A stretch of 64,000 bases of DNA from Halorubrum sp. CSM-61 (GCF_003781945.1 NZ_RJJW01000002.1:426863-490862); one strand, 5' to 3'; positions 1 to 9,889 are shown, numbered from the stretch's first letter. Translations and numbers: made by a program. Notes: generated from the letters alone by a model not told the origin.

Positions 1-92
1 GTTCCGTTCACCTCGACGAGCACTTTTGGCTTGTCGTCGGTAAGCGGGCGGAGTCGCGTGCCCTTGCCGGCGGCGAGTACGACTGCTTGCAT
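1..92 (-). CDS. Sugar-1-phosphate nucleotidyltransferase, N-terminus only (runs off the window)
   Basis: The first 30 codons read [18 protein letters not shown] then [12 protein letters not shown]. This is the nucleotide-binding signature ([10 protein letters not shown], then the lysine-proline pair) of glucose-1-phosphate uridylyl/thymidylyltransferases. Such enzymes make UDP- or dTDP-glucose; in Haloferax the family member AglF serves N-glycosylation. The start is the ATG at 92, and the rest of the gene lies outside the window. It is divergent from the epimerase at 227, and the 134-bp gap between them probably carries both promoters. The family is secure; the exact substrate cannot be read from this fragment. 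Confidence 0.85.
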   Translation of the reverse strand, partial: MQAVVLAAGKGTRLRPLTDDKPKVLVEVNG

Positions 93-226
93 GGCTCGTA
101 GATATCGAGGTGGTGGGAAATACTTTGTGAGCGAGATATCGCTTCGAAAAACGGGATCTCACGCGCTTCTCGTATTCGCGAGTAGCGTTCCACAATTCCT
201 TTGACTGTCCTGTTGTATCGTCGTGC

Positions 227-1213
227 ATGGACGTTCTCGTCACTGGCGGTGCGGGATTCATCGGCGGTCACCTCGCAGAAACCTTCGCTGCGGATGGCCA
301 CGATGTCGTCGTGCTCGATAACTTCGAGCCGTACTACGATCTCGGGATCAAAGAGCACAACGTTGAGGTCGGCCGAGAGGCTGCGAAGTCTTCCTCGGGA
401 AGTTACGAACTCGTTAGGGGATCGACGACCGACGCCGAACTCGTCGAGGATCTCGTCTCAGACACAGATGTCGTCTACCATCAGGCCGCACAGGCGGGGG
501 TTCGGACGAGCGTGAAGGAGCCTCGAAAGGTGAATTCGTATAACGTCGAGGGGACGCTCAACGTGCTCGATGCGGCCCGGGACAGCGACGTAACGCGCGT
601 CGTCAACGCGTCATCGTCAAGCGTGTACGGCAAGCCGGAGTATCTCCCCTACGACGAGGAGCACCCGACGACCCCGATCTCGCCGTACGGCGCGTCGAAA
701 CTCGCCGCCGAACACTACGTCCGGGTGTACAACGAGGTGTACGGGCTGCCGACGGTGTCGCTCCGGTACTTCACGGTGTACGGCCCGCGGATGCGGCCAA
801 ACATGGCGATCACGAACTTCGTCTCTCGGTGTCTCCACGGTGAGCCACCGGTCGTCTACGGTGACGGTTCGCAGACTAGGGATTTCACCTACATCGAGGA
901 CGTGATCGACGCCAATCGGCGATTGCTGACTGACGACAGCGCCGACGGTGAAGTGATGAATATCGGCTCGACAGACAACATCGACATTCTCACGCTCGCA
1001 AAGGAGGTCCGGGATGCCATCGACGAGTCGCTGGAGATCACGTTCGATGATCGACACGCGAGTGACGCCGAGCACACCCACGCAGATATTTCGAAAGCCA
1101 ACGAACTGATCGGTTACGAACCGACGAAGGATATTCGCGAGGGGGTCGGGTCCTTCATCGAGTGGTACCAAGCGAACGAAGCGTGGTACGATCCGTTGGT
1201 TAGAGAATCGTAG
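227..1213 (+). CDS. NAD-dependent nucleotide-sugar epimerase/dehydratase (extended SDR)
   Basis: This 328-residue extended short-chain dehydrogenase is normal in length for UDP-glucose or UDP-glucuronate 4-epimerases. The NAD-binding glycine motif GGAGFIG is at residues 7-13. The catalytic Ser region SSSSVYG is near 127-133, and the Tyr/Lys pair sits in YGASK near 154-158. The C-terminal half has the sugar-binding segments typical of the family (GDGSQTRDF and the TYIEDV that follows). It is expected to interconvert a UDP-sugar in the cytoplasm as a donor for the neighbouring glycosyltransferases. It is transcribed alone, divergently from the nucleotidyltransferase. GalE-like and glucuronate-epimerase-like activities cannot be told apart by eye. 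Confidence 0.9.
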   Translation: MDVLVTGGAGFIGGHLAETFAADGHDVVVLDNFEPYYDLGIKEHNVEVGREAAKSSSGSYELVRGSTTDAELVEDLVSDTDVVYHQAAQAGVRTSVKEPRKVNSYNVEGTLNVLDAARDSDVTRVVNASSSSVYGKPEYLPYDEEHPTTPISPYGASKLAAEHYVRVYNEVYGLPTVSLRYFTVYGPRMRPNMAITNFVSRCLHGEPPVVYGDGSQTRDFTYIEDVIDANRRLLTDDSADGEVMNIGSTDNIDILTLAKEVRDAIDESLEITFDDRHASDAEHTHADISKANELIGYEPTKDIREGVGSFIEWYQANEAWYDPLVRES

Positions 1214-1341
1214 AATAGTCCCAGTGAACCCGCCTGACTGCGAGAGCGGGTTCCTGCCGATGCGGTTGAAACCTACCGCTTCACCGTTAGTTGTAAACAG
1301 CAATCTTATGGGTTTCACCGATGGAAGTTCAGTAACTCGTA

Positions 1342-3138
1342 ATGCCCACTGACTCAGAGCAGCTTTCGATTAAAGAGAAGATTCGGACACTTAAGCGAGT
1401 AGCTCAATACCGACCAGCTTTCACGTTTGGACTCATCCTCCTCGGCGGTTTCGTCGCGCTGTTTGAGGGCATCGGACTCGGATTCATATACCCGATCATT
1501 GAGACAGCTCAATCCGAGAATCCGGCTCAAGTGAGCGGTCCGGTGATGGAAGCGTTCATCGGTGTGTACCAATTTCTTGATATTCCATTCTCGTTAGGAT
1601 ATCTGATCGCCGGTGTCGCGGTCGTGATGATTGTCCGGTACACGATGTCGTTCGTCGCAAGATGGCTGTCCGTTGTCCTCGCGAAGCGCTACGAGAAACA
1701 CTTACGCACACAGGCGTTCGACGGAGCACTTGACGCAGAGGTCGGATACTACGACGAGGAGGGAACAGACGATATTCTCAATGCGATCATCACGGAAACC
1801 CGCTACTCGGGTCGCGTAATCAAAAGCGGGGTCCGACTGATGAAAACGCTGTTTCTCGTCTTGATGTACGTGGGCGTGATGTTCTATATTGCACCATCGA
1901 TGACGCTGTTGGCGATGGTCTTACTTGGCGGAATCACACTGTTCCTCCGAGTCGTTATCGAGCCTGCAGTCACGGTCGGATCGCGGGTCGCGGAAGCGAA
2001 CGAGCGCGTACAGGAGTCGGTTCAAGCCGGTACACAGGGGATTCGGGACGTGAAGCTGTTCGGTCTCAGAGACGAGGTGTTCTCGACGTTTTCCGAGTCG
2101 ATCGAACAGTACGCCAGCTCGGAAGTCGACCTCGGTCGAAACAAGGCGGCGATCCAGAATCTGTTCGAACTGTCAGCAGCGATCACGATCTTCGTGTTGA
2201 TCTACGTTGGCTTCACGTTTACCGGTCTCGCCCTCGGTGAGCTCGGAATCTTCCTGATTGCGATGTTCCAGCTCGCTCCGCGAGTGAGTACGCTCAACAG
2301 CGTCTACTATCAGGTCGAAGGATACCTCTCACACGCGGTTCGAACCAACGAGTTCCTCGACCAGCTCGATAGCCGACAGGAAAACAGCGGTGACCGATCG
2401 ATCTCACGGGTATCTGAGATCGAGTTCGACGACGTCCACTTCGCGTACGACGATGACGAACAGGTGCTACGGGGCCTATCGTTTGATGTCGAAAAGGGTG
2501 AGTTCGTCGCGTTCGTCGGCCAGTCGGGTGCTGGGAAGTCAACAATAGTCTCGCTACTCGCTCGGATGTACGACCCCGATCGGGGAGAGATCCGGGGCGA
2601 CGGCGTCCCGATCGACGAATACGACATCGCGGAGTGGCGGGAACGGATCGCGGTCGTCCGCCAACAGCCGTACATCTTCACCGATACGTTGGAAAACAAC
2701 GTGACGATCGGGAACCGCGAGGCGACACGGGCAGATGTCGAACGCGTCTGCGAGATCGCGAGAGTCGACGAATTCGTCGACGACCTTCCCAACGGATACG
2801 ACTCGCAGCTGGGTGACGACGGTGTTCGACTGTCAGGCGGACAGCGTCAGCGAGTAGCGTTGGCGCGTGCGCTACTGAAGGACGCAGACTTCCTCGTGTT
2901 GGATGAGGCGACGAGTGACTTAGACTCGAATCTGGAAAAAGAGGTACAAGGTGCGATCGAATCGATGGATCGCGAATACGGAATTATCGCTATCGCGCAC
3001 CGTCTTTCGACGGTGAAAAATGCAGATCGTATTTATACAGTTGACGGTGGCAAAATTATTGAATCGGGAACTCACGAACAATTGCTTGCAGAAGAGGGAG
3101 ATTACGCTGAGTTGTACACCATCCAATCTAAATCCTAA
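1342..3138 (+). CDS. ABC transporter, fused permease and ATPase (MsbA/PglK-like); candidate lipid-linked glycan flippase
   Basis: This 598-residue half-transporter has an N-terminal membrane domain (hydrophobic stretches roughly 28-50, 75-100, 165-205, 275-310) and a C-terminal ATPase. Walker A GQSGAGKST is near 393, the signature LSGGQRQR near 497, Walker B FLVLDEATSD near 517, and the switch histidine in AIAHRLS follows. The same fused architecture occurs in MsbA (lipid A export) and PglK (flipping of undecaprenyl-linked heptasaccharide in Campylobacter). Lying between nucleotide-sugar enzymes of an aglB locus, it is a good candidate for moving a dolichol-linked glycan across the membrane, but that is inference from context. 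The start is the ATG at 1342. A separate Wzx-type flippase is encoded at 32.8 kb. Confidence 0.92.
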   Translation: MPTDSEQLSIKEKIRTLKRVAQYRPAFTFGLILLGGFVALFEGIGLGFIYPIIETAQSENPAQVSGPVMEAFIGVYQFLDIPFSLGYLIAGVAVVMIVRYTMSFVARWLSVVLAKRYEKHLRTQAFDGALDAEVGYYDEEGTDDILNAIITETRYSGRVIKSGVRLMKTLFLVLMYVGVMFYIAPSMTLLAMVLLGGITLFLRVVIEPAVTVGSRVAEANERVQESVQAGTQGIRDVKLFGLRDEVFSTFSESIEQYASSEVDLGRNKAAIQNLFELSAAITIFVLIYVGFTFTGLALGELGIFLIAMFQLAPRVSTLNSVYYQVEGYLSHAVRTNEFLDQLDSRQENSGDRSISRVSEIEFDDVHFAYDDDEQVLRGLSFDVEKGEFVAFVGQSGAGKSTIVSLLARMYDPDRGEIRGDGVPIDEYDIAEWRERIAVVRQQPYIFTDTLENNVTIGNREATRADVERVCEIARVDEFVDDLPNGYDSQLGDDGVRLSGGQRQRVALARALLKDADFLVLDEATSDLDSNLEKEVQGAIESMDREYGIIAIAHRLSTVKNADRIYTVDGGKIIESGTHEQLLAEEGDYAELYTIQSKS

Positions 3139-3355
3139 CTTGAGGTTTAATACCACTCTTATCTAGATGATCTACGATATTGATTCCATGATTCATCTAG
3201 ATTTGTGGCGGTTTTTAAAACCAAACATATCCGTATCTGGCAGATAGCTATCTGTTATGTAATTTTGATAACACCGACATATATCGTTTGAAGACTCAGT
3301 AGGTACCGCTTCAGCAATCGAATGATACATACTCTTTGGTAATTTTGTTTGCTGC

Positions 3356-4417
3356 ATGGATATTGAGTCACAGTTTGCAGAACGCCCGGTCTTTGTCACC
3401 GGCGCTGACGGATTTGTTGGGTCGCATCTCACGGAACAACTTGTGAAATACGGCGCAAATGTGCACGTATTTGTTCGTGCAACCTCAAGCGGAGAGCTAC
3501 GAAACATCCGCCATCTTCGCGATGATATAACGGTTCATCGCGGTGATCTCCGGGACAAGCACTCGGTTAAGCGAGCAATGGAATCGCTTGAAGAATACTC
3601 CGACATTATCGTCTTTCATCTCGCTGCGCAAGCACATGTTGGTGACTCATGGGAACGACCTTATGAGACGATTGACACGAACGTTACTGGCACGTTAAAT
3701 TTGCTTCAGACAGTTGTCGATCTCGATCTCGATCTCTCAAAGTTTGACACTGCCGGTACCTCCGAAGAATACGGCAATGTAGATATACAGATGGAAGACA
3801 AGCACGAATATGACGAAGACGGACGCGTGCTACTCAGTGAACGATCGCCTGTGAACCCAACTTCGGTCTATGCGACATCCAAACTTGCCGCCGATTTTCT
3901 CACGATGAATTATTATGATGCATATGATGTGCCGGGTGTCACAACCCGAATGTTCAACAATTACGGCCCGCGGCAGAATCCGAGGTACATTACCGGAACG
4001 ATCATCACGCAGGCACTAGAGCGAGATATCGTCGAGCTTGGGAACCTTACCCCAAAGCGGGACATGTGTTTCGTATCCGATGGGGTTCGCGGTCACATGC
4101 ATGTGGCATTAGAAGGTAATCCCGGCGAAGAGTACGTCTACGGCTACGGAGAAAATATTTCGATGCGCGAATGGACAAACCTGCTTTTAGAGGTCGGTAG
4201 CGAGGAGGGATACTGGGAGAACCCCGAGATCGTTCAGCGCGAAGACCGATATCGCCCCGGTGATAGCGATGTGGAAGAGCTACTCGTCGGCTACGAGAAA
4301 CTGAACGATGAGACCGGGTGGGAACCAGAGATATCCTGGCGTGAGGGAGCAAAACAGACGATCGAATGGTATGCAGCAAATAAGGAGAACTGGTACGGAC
4401 GGGTGGATTGGCGATGA
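3356..4417 (+). CDS. GDP-mannose 4,6-dehydratase-like extended SDR
   Basis: This 353-residue extended SDR has the NAD motif TGADGFVG at residues 15-22. It also has a Thr-Ser-Glu-Glu-Tyr-Gly segment near 135 that resembles the S/T-S-E-x-Y-G active-site strand of GDP-mannose and dTDP-glucose 4,6-dehydratases, and the Tyr/Lys pair YATSK at 172-176. The stop codon overlaps the start of the GDP-fucose-synthase-like gene (ATGA), which points to translational coupling. Dehydratase followed by epimerase/reductase is the standard order for GDP-6-deoxyhexose synthesis. Upstream DNA (3139-3355) is strongly AT-rich. The dehydratase call is firm, but GDP-mannose as substrate rests on the partner gene. Confidence 0.82.
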   Translation: MDIESQFAERPVFVTGADGFVGSHLTEQLVKYGANVHVFVRATSSGELRNIRHLRDDITVHRGDLRDKHSVKRAMESLEEYSDIIVFHLAAQAHVGDSWERPYETIDTNVTGTLNLLQTVVDLDLDLSKFDTAGTSEEYGNVDIQMEDKHEYDEDGRVLLSERSPVNPTSVYATSKLAADFLTMNYYDAYDVPGVTTRMFNNYGPRQNPRYITGTIITQALERDIVELGNLTPKRDMCFVSDGVRGHMHVALEGNPGEEYVYGYGENISMREWTNLLLEVGSEEGYWENPEIVQREDRYRPGDSDVEELLVGYEKLNDETGWEPEISWREGAKQTIEWYAANKENWYGRVDWR

Positions 4418-5367
4418 CTAGAGAACACCGTAAGTTCTGGGACGACCGAACGGTGATGATAACTGGCGGTGCGGGGTTTCTGGGTAGCCATCTCGTCGAG
4501 GAGCTCAATTCTCGGTCCGATAACGTCGATATCTTCGTCCCCCGAAGCGAGGAATACGACCTGCGAGAGAAACCGGATATCAAACGCGCCTTCGAAGATT
4601 CCGATGCAGATACCGTCATCCATTTAGCCGCAACTGTCGGTGGTATCGGTGCCAATCAAGAAAATCCTGGCCGGTACTTCTACGACAACGCTACCATGGG
4701 TATCGAATTGATTGAACAGGCACGCCAACATAATGTGGATAAATTTACTATTTTAGGAACAATATGTGCGTATCCGAAACACACGCCGGTCCCGTTCAGC
4801 GAGGAAGATCTCTGGAACGGTTATCCAGAGGAGACGAATGCCCCGTATGGAATCGCGAAGAAAGCACTTCTCACGCAGTCTAAGGCCTATCGCAAACAGT
4901 GGGGATTCAACAGCATCTATCTGCTTCCCGTGAACCTCTACGGACCGAGAGACGATTTCGATCTCCAGACATCGCACGTCATTCCGGCAATCATCCGGAA
5001 GTGTATCGAGGCCCGCGAACAGAACAAAGACGCGATTACCGCTTGGGGAACTGGTGAACCCACCCGGGAGTTCCTCTACGTCAAGGATGCAGCCAAAGGT
5101 ATCTTGGATGCCACGGAACAGTATAATTCATCAGATCCGGTTAACCTCGGAAGTGGAGAGGAAATATCGATTCGAGAGCTTATCGAACTGATTGCTGAGA
5201 TGACCGGCTTTGAGGGCGAAATAAACTGGGACACATCCAAGCCGGACGGTCAGCCGCGAAGGAAACTGGACACATCACGAGCAAAAGAACGCTTTGGGTG
5301 GGAGGCTTCAACGAGATTGCGAGACGGACTGGAAGAAACAATTGAGTGGTATGAGTTCCAGAATTAA
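4414..5367 (+). CDS. fcl: GDP-L-fucose synthase-like epimerase/reductase
   Basis: This 317-residue extended SDR has the NADP motif GGAGFLG near 18-24. The family-typical stretch [12 protein letters not shown] follows, then the TICAYPK strand near 116 and the catalytic PYGIAK near 144-149. These match GDP-4-keto-6-deoxymannose 3,5-epimerase-4-reductases (Fcl/WcaG), which complete GDP-L-fucose synthesis after Gmd. The chosen start is the ATG at 4414, which overlaps the upstream stop as ATGA; an in-frame TTG at 4408 is less likely. Together with the preceding gene it predicts a fucose-type deoxyhexose in this organism's surface glycan. Other GDP-6-deoxyhexoses made by close relatives of this enzyme remain possible. 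Confidence 0.85.
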   Translation: MTREHRKFWDDRTVMITGGAGFLGSHLVEELNSRSDNVDIFVPRSEEYDLREKPDIKRAFEDSDADTVIHLAATVGGIGANQENPGRYFYDNATMGIELIEQARQHNVDKFTILGTICAYPKHTPVPFSEEDLWNGYPEETNAPYGIAKKALLTQSKAYRKQWGFNSIYLLPVNLYGPRDDFDLQTSHVIPAIIRKCIEAREQNKDAITAWGTGEPTREFLYVKDAAKGILDATEQYNSSDPVNLGSGEEISIRELIELIAEMTGFEGEINWDTSKPDGQPRRKLDTSRAKERFGWEASTRLRDGLEETIEWYEFQN

Positions 5368-5477
5368 ATGATAATTCCAGATAGATATAATAAAGAGAAT
5401 ATAAAAAATCGCTCGCAACCCCTAATACGCTGCTAGAGGAGGCTGCGCGCCTCACCGACGGGGCGCTCAGACCCATC

Positions 5478-6326
5478 TTGAATCGGTACTACGAGGCGAC
5501 ATCACTGCCAGGCGTTGACGTAATGTCGGAGGACTGGGACACACTCGTCCTCCTCGACGCTTGCCGCTATGACACGTTTTCTGATGTCTCAACTCTTAAT
5601 GGTAATCTCCAGTCCGTCCAGTCAAAAGGTTCCTGGAGTTGGGAGTTCATGGAGGAGAACTTTGAGGGCCGTGACCTTCACGATACGGTGTACGTGACAG
5701 CAAACCCATATGCCGAGGATCTCTCCCACGATATCTTTCACACCATAGAAAGCGTGCTCAGCGAATGGAAAGATGATCTCGGTACCGTCCTCCCGGCTGA
5801 TGTCACCCAGGCCGCTATCGAAGCATCTGAGACGTACCCAAACAAGCGACTTATCGTCCACTATATGCAGCCACACCAGCCTTGGATAGGACCGACAGCC
5901 GACGCAATCTGTGAGCGTGCCGAAGTCAGCGGCTGGATGCATAACCGTGTCGAGGGCGACCACGGTCGTGGTGAGTTCGGACTGGTACGCGACGGTGTCA
6001 TCTCGCACGACGAGATGGAGCAAGCATATCAGGAGAGCCTCGAAATCACTCTTGATCACGTCCAGCAGCTCCTCGATACCGTGCCCGGCCGCAGCGTCGT
6101 AACGGCTGATCACGCTGAACTCCTCGGTGAGCGCATTATTCCTCTCACTCGGCGGCGGTACGGCCATCCCATGAACCTGAAGTGCAAGACCCTTCGCCGT
6201 GTCCCGTGGCTGGAGATTCCGAGCGAGACGCGCCGTGACGTTTCTCCCGACCCGCCGGTCGAGTCGACGATGACCCTCGAATCTCGCGAAGACCGGCTAA
6301 CTGCCCTCGGTTACCTCGACGACTGA
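5478..6326 (+). CDS. Sulfatase/alkaline-phosphatase-fold protein, start uncertain
   Basis: The protein carries the metal-ligand strand VLLDACRYD near residue 26 and the second metal site VVTADHAELLGE near 210, as in the alkaline phosphatase superfamily. It resembles the protein at 8993-9889 throughout, and it ends in RLTALGYLDD. The only near-canonical start in frame is the TTG at 5478. However, the frame is open and protein-like back to 5394, and the upstream codons (…NTLLEEAARL…) align with the N-terminus of the 8993 homologue. The true start may therefore be non-ATG, or the 5' end may be damaged. No formylglycine signature (C/S-x-P-x-R) is visible. Its role is unknown; phospho- or sulfo-modification of glycans fits the locus. 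Confidence 0.75.
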   Translation: MNRYYEATSLPGVDVMSEDWDTLVLLDACRYDTFSDVSTLNGNLQSVQSKGSWSWEFMEENFEGRDLHDTVYVTANPYAEDLSHDIFHTIESVLSEWKDDLGTVLPADVTQAAIEASETYPNKRLIVHYMQPHQPWIGPTADAICERAEVSGWMHNRVEGDHGRGEFGLVRDGVISHDEMEQAYQESLEITLDHVQQLLDTVPGRSVVTADHAELLGERIIPLTRRRYGHPMNLKCKTLRRVPWLEIPSETRRDVSPDPPVESTMTLESREDRLTALGYLDD

Positions 6327-6425
6327 TCCATCGGAGACGGCTACGCGCCTAGCGAAACGGATCACGGGAATCATCCCAATCCATCCAAAAGGTCTAACTT
6401 GACTTCAGAGAGATGTTGATCCCAA

Positions 6426-7208
6426 ATGAATGATCTCCTTTCCAAAGCCTACAAAAAGTATCAGAGCGAGGGATTCATACAACTCCTCAAGGGAATGAGC
6501 CGTTTCGTCGGCGGACCGGTTCACCATCGATATAATGCGTTTTACCACAATGAGCTCCGTGAGCGATTGCCGACTCGGTACAACATAGTCACACTCAACG
6601 GTGTCGAGTGCCTAATCGAGCGCTCGCCACTAGATCGGTTCGTGCCATTCTACGAGCCTCCGTGGCCTACGACTGACGAGCCAGCCTACGAGGCAACCGA
6701 AGCAGACGCGGTTCGATCCTATTGCTCAACTGGGGACAAAGTAGTGGTTATCGGAGGAGGACTTGGCGTCACTGCCGTCCTCGCTGCGCGCGAAATCGGT
6801 CCAGAAGGTGTTGTCGACGTGTACGAGCCCTCTAGCGAGGCCTACGACCGAATCCAGGCGACCGTAGCCCACAACGATCTTGAAGATGTAATAAATATAC
6901 ACCACGCCAGTGTCTCATCCAAGACTAATCCCAGTTTCACCTACCGGAGCGATATCAAACGTCGTGTGGTAGCTCCAAAGGATCTCCCGGATGCAGATGT
7001 CTACGAGATGGACTGCGAGGGAGCAGAGATCCCTATCTTGGAGAACTTGGTCGTCCGCCCAGATATCCTGTTGGTTGAGACCCACCGAAACCACAGCGAG
7101 GTCGTCTCGTTGCTTGACGATCTCGATTATGAGATAGAGGATGTCGTCAGCGACGGCCACAACCAGTGGGAGGGTGCGACTCACGTCCGTGCGAAATTCC
7201 GACGATGA
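6426..7208 (+). CDS. FkbM family SAM-dependent methyltransferase
   Basis: This 260-residue protein has the SAM-binding glycine loop in VVVIGGGLGVT near 107-117. The acidic end of strand 2 is VDVYEPS. The FkbM hallmark M-D-C-E-G-A-E near 195-201 corresponds to K-I-D-V-E-G-A-E in other members. FkbM enzymes methylate sugar hydroxyls or other small acceptors. In this locus it most likely O-methylates a hexose, deoxyhexose or hexuronic acid of the lipid-linked glycan; that acceptor is inferred from context only. It is transcribed alone about 100 bp after the sulfatase-fold gene. The GC content is lower than that of aglB. The ATG at 6426 is the natural start. Confidence 0.85.
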   Translation: MNDLLSKAYKKYQSEGFIQLLKGMSRFVGGPVHHRYNAFYHNELRERLPTRYNIVTLNGVECLIERSPLDRFVPFYEPPWPTTDEPAYEATEADAVRSYCSTGDKVVVIGGGLGVTAVLAAREIGPEGVVDVYEPSSEAYDRIQATVAHNDLEDVINIHHASVSSKTNPSFTYRSDIKRRVVAPKDLPDADVYEMDCEGAEIPILENLVVRPDILLVETHRNHSEVVSLLDDLDYEIEDVVSDGHNQWEGATHVRAKFRR

Positions 7209-7577
7209 TCAAGGAAGAAATCATCCATACACGCATCCTCTCAGACAAGTTCCAAACTGCAGTCAGGATACCTCGATCCGTTTGATAGACCTCGTCGTCG
7301 TCCGTGACAGCGCGAGACTGCTGGGCGAATAACAAATGAATCGACTCATGGGAAGTGGTTCACTCCGTGGGTGTGTCCGCAAGAGAGGATTGCTCCGTGA
7401 GATGAGGACAGGATTCAATGAGTGGTTCCTACGATAATCGTTGAGTGATACGCACATAATCGCGAGGCGATCTCACAGTAGATGGACGTTTTCAGAGCCA
7501 TCCAGTGGATTCAGTCTCTAGTTTGATTTGTCGGTACATCACCACACTATCCAACAGATATCGGTGGTTTCGACAGT
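7209..7577. other. Non-coding gap between convergent genes
   Basis: This 369-bp stretch separates the 3' ends of the FkbM gene and the CgeB-like gene. All six frames contain frequent stops, and I see no recognisable protein remnant, tRNA or long inverted repeat. A single TAACAA-type hexamer near 7329 resembles the element described in the second island but has no gene behind it. Confidence 0.6.
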
Positions 7578-8624
7578 TCAGACTCTACTGTGGAACAGTG
7601 TCTCAATTTGATCCAATCGGTCGGAAATAGTGTGACGCTCGGCGACGAGTTCAGCTCCGCGGCGACGACGATCGAGGTAGGAGTCAGGGTCATCCAAGTA
7701 AGCCTTGGCCTTCTGTGTAAAATCGTCACGGGAGTGGAATATCACGCTGTTGGACTCATCAAAACCCACCCGTTCTAGATCCCGACAGTACTGCGCAAAC
7801 AGCAGCGAGCCGCCGGCGGCAATTTCGTAGTACTTCGGGACAACGTACTGCCAATTGTCTTTCAACGACCCTGCGGCCACTTGACAGTCAAAATTACGGA
7901 GCCACTCATAATATTCTTCGTTGCTCATTACCTTGTTCTGCGTCCCGGAGTTCTGGTAGCCGTCAACCATCGGTTGTTCGCGGACCCAGTCTCGCAATTC
8001 ATAGGCCTCACTACCCCCCGCGCCGGAAACTCGGAGCACATCATCGTCCCGATACTCGATATCTGTTGGATCCACAACGAACTTCTCGGGAACTGGCCAC
8101 GGGAAGTGCTCAAGCCGCTCTTCCTCAAGGCCAGGTAAGTGGTGAAGTACGGGATAGTAGTAAGGGCTCACTACGCGGTCAATCTCGTTGTCTTTGATGT
8201 AGTGCTCAAGAAATTCCGATCGATTATGTGGATCGCTGACGAAAAGTAAGACAGTCTGGTCCAAGTCGGTGTCGTACTTTAGCGTCGGTCCCTTCTTGTT
8301 TCGGGAGCCGAAGGCAAACAAGTACTCCAGATTGTCGGATTTACGATCGTAGGACCGTTGGCTGGTGACAATCTGGGCATCGAAGCGTTCCACGAAGCGC
8401 TTCACAAAGAATGGGTACCAAGCTGCAGTCCAATGATCTCGCTTGTGTAGCCCCCAGTTCAGGACGAGTCCATACTTTGAGTTGTTGTCTCTCTGGTGGA
8501 ACTCTTTCCGAATGTTCGATTCGGCGTATCGAAGCTGATTCCCCCAACTGACTAGCTCACGTCGCACCTTGCTGGGATCTCGAATACCCCTGCGAAGTTC
8601 ACTGAGCGTGTAGGGGAGATCCAT
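7578..8624 (-). CDS. CgeB/YkvP-like glycosyltransferase (GT1-like C-terminal domain)
   Basis: This 348-residue protein has no signal peptide. The C-terminal part resembles the CgeB-type 'glycosyl transferase 1-2' domain. PKYYEIAAGGSLLF near 262-275 corresponds to the K-x-x-E-x-x-A-x-G nucleotide-binding segment. It is followed by the usual region of a date-line aspartate and a charged helix with R-R-R-G. The N-terminal half is less conserved and may bind the acceptor. It presumably transfers a sugar in the cytoplasm in the glycan pathway. It faces the FkbM gene tail to tail. The upstream 368 bp is AT-rich. The assignment rests on the C-terminal pattern only, hence the moderate confidence. Confidence 0.68.
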   Translation of the reverse strand: MDLPYTLSELRRGIRDPSKVRRELVSWGNQLRYAESNIRKEFHQRDNNSKYGLVLNWGLHKRDHWTAAWYPFFVKRFVERFDAQIVTSQRSYDRKSDNLEYLFAFGSRNKKGPTLKYDTDLDQTVLLFVSDPHNRSEFLEHYIKDNEIDRVVSPYYYPVLHHLPGLEEERLEHFPWPVPEKFVVDPTDIEYRDDDVLRVSGAGGSEAYELRDWVREQPMVDGYQNSGTQNKVMSNEEYYEWLRNFDCQVAAGSLKDNWQYVVPKYYEIAAGGSLLFAQYCRDLERVGFDESNSVIFHSRDDFTQKAKAYLDDPDSYLDRRRRGAELVAERHTISDRLDQIETLFHSRV

Positions 8625-8992
8625 TGTGTTGAGTCTGTTGTCTGAGAGACGGGTTCACTTCTTGAAGCTGTCGGAGTACGGTTGGTTATGTTCTGTTGGA
8701 TCCATATAAGCTAGAGAGATTAGGTTTTTGACCATCCGATTCAGTACTGCTGCTAACAAGATTCAGCTACTGACTTCTCGTGGGAGAAGTGAAATTTATA
8801 TTCAGAAATGTGAACAGTCTATTAATTCGATAGTTAGAGAGAATCTATTATTACTGTGGATATATTGATCCCCTCAACGTCATCCGCTTCAATAAAGCAG
8901 CTTGAACAGTTTATGCATCATAATTACTATCCTGATCATGTAAATTTTTAACGTGCAAACATCAGGTGATGGGTGTTAATATAGATCGTGTG
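8625..8992. other. AT-rich intergenic region
   Basis: This 368-bp stretch lies between two minus-strand genes and is clearly richer in A+T than the rest of the window, with several T-runs. It should hold the promoter of the CgeB-like gene and the 3' end signals of the 8993 gene. I see no open frame, tRNA or repeat in it. Its composition agrees with the low-GC gene next to it and suggests acquired DNA. Confidence 0.6.
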
Positions 8993-9889
8993 TCAATTTG
9001 CATACCCTAAATCTTTCAGTCTGTCTGTAACCTGACTTGCTATCTGCTGCTCCACTTGATCCGCTAGCTCTCCCTCAATTTTTGGTCTAGAATTACTTTC
9101 TGTTACTAGCCAAGGTACTTTCACCAGACTATTCGTATAAACTCCGCCAGGATGACCAAAAACACCGAATTCTCCGAATGCATTTCCATGGTCTGATGTT
9201 ACAACAGACTTACCTCGTAACTCTCCAAGGAGGTGATCTACTTGTGGTAAAGCTAACTCCAGATTTTCTCGATACGCTTTCCAGACGAGTTCCTGTTCCA
9301 ACGACCCTGATTCAAGTAGGTCCCAAACAGAGTGTACCTCATGTCCTCCCTCAATTATTCCATCACCAGTGACTGATCGATGATCGATATCTTGTCCTGT
9401 TTCTCCAATAAAGGGATAGTGTGGCTGGACATAATGAATTATTAATCTCTTATTCGGGTATTTGTTTTGTGCCTCAATGGCGGCATCAGTTACACTTTCT
9501 GGAGGGACCGTGTCCAACTCCTCTCTCCACTCTGTTTCCCAGAGCCGAATACAATCATGAAATTGGCTACCAATTTCGTGACGCTGGACCTGTGGATTTG
9601 CAGCGATATAGACGGTATCTGGGAAGTGCTCATCTGCAAAGTTATGTTTAAGAAACCCGCTCGTACTGGAATCGCTTGAGATAACAGATGTGAGCTCTCC
9701 GTCGATCGTGTTCACCTCCTCAAAAAGGTCGTACCGACAAGCATCGAGAATAATCAGGTTATCCCAGTCTTCCTCCATGACCTTGATACCGGTCATCCCG
9801 CGAATTTTTCGGTGATAGATCCGGTTCAGTTCCAAGAGGGCTTTCCGTGGATTCTTAACCGCAGTGACAATGTCTTTAATATCGTACAT
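8993..9889 (-). CDS. Sulfatase/alkaline-phosphatase-fold protein
   Basis: This 298-residue protein is homologous along its length to the 5478-6326 protein. Shared features are EEDWDNLIILDACRYDLF near 37-54, a serine/threonine-rich turn (SSDSSTSGF) where the nucleophile of the superfamily normally lies, KRLIIHYVQPH, and SVVTSDHGNAFGE as the second metal site. The C-terminus is RLKDLGYAN. No C/S-x-P-x-R formylglycine motif is present, so a classical sulfatase is unlikely; a transferase or phosphoesterase acting on glycans is more plausible. The gene is notably AT-rich compared with aglB. It lies 15 bp downstream of the GT4 gene, so co-transcription with it is likely. Confidence 0.82.
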   Translation of the reverse strand: MYDIKDIVTAVKNPRKALLELNRIYHRKIRGMTGIKVMEEDWDNLIILDACRYDLFEEVNTIDGELTSVISSDSSTSGFLKHNFADEHFPDTVYIAANPQVQRHEIGSQFHDCIRLWETEWREELDTVPPESVTDAAIEAQNKYPNKRLIIHYVQPHYPFIGETGQDIDHRSVTGDGIIEGGHEVHSVWDLLESGSLEQELVWKAYRENLELALPQVDHLLGELRGKSVVTSDHGNAFGEFGVFGHPGGVYTNSLVKVPWLVTESNSRPKIEGELADQVEQQIASQVTDRLKDLGYAN

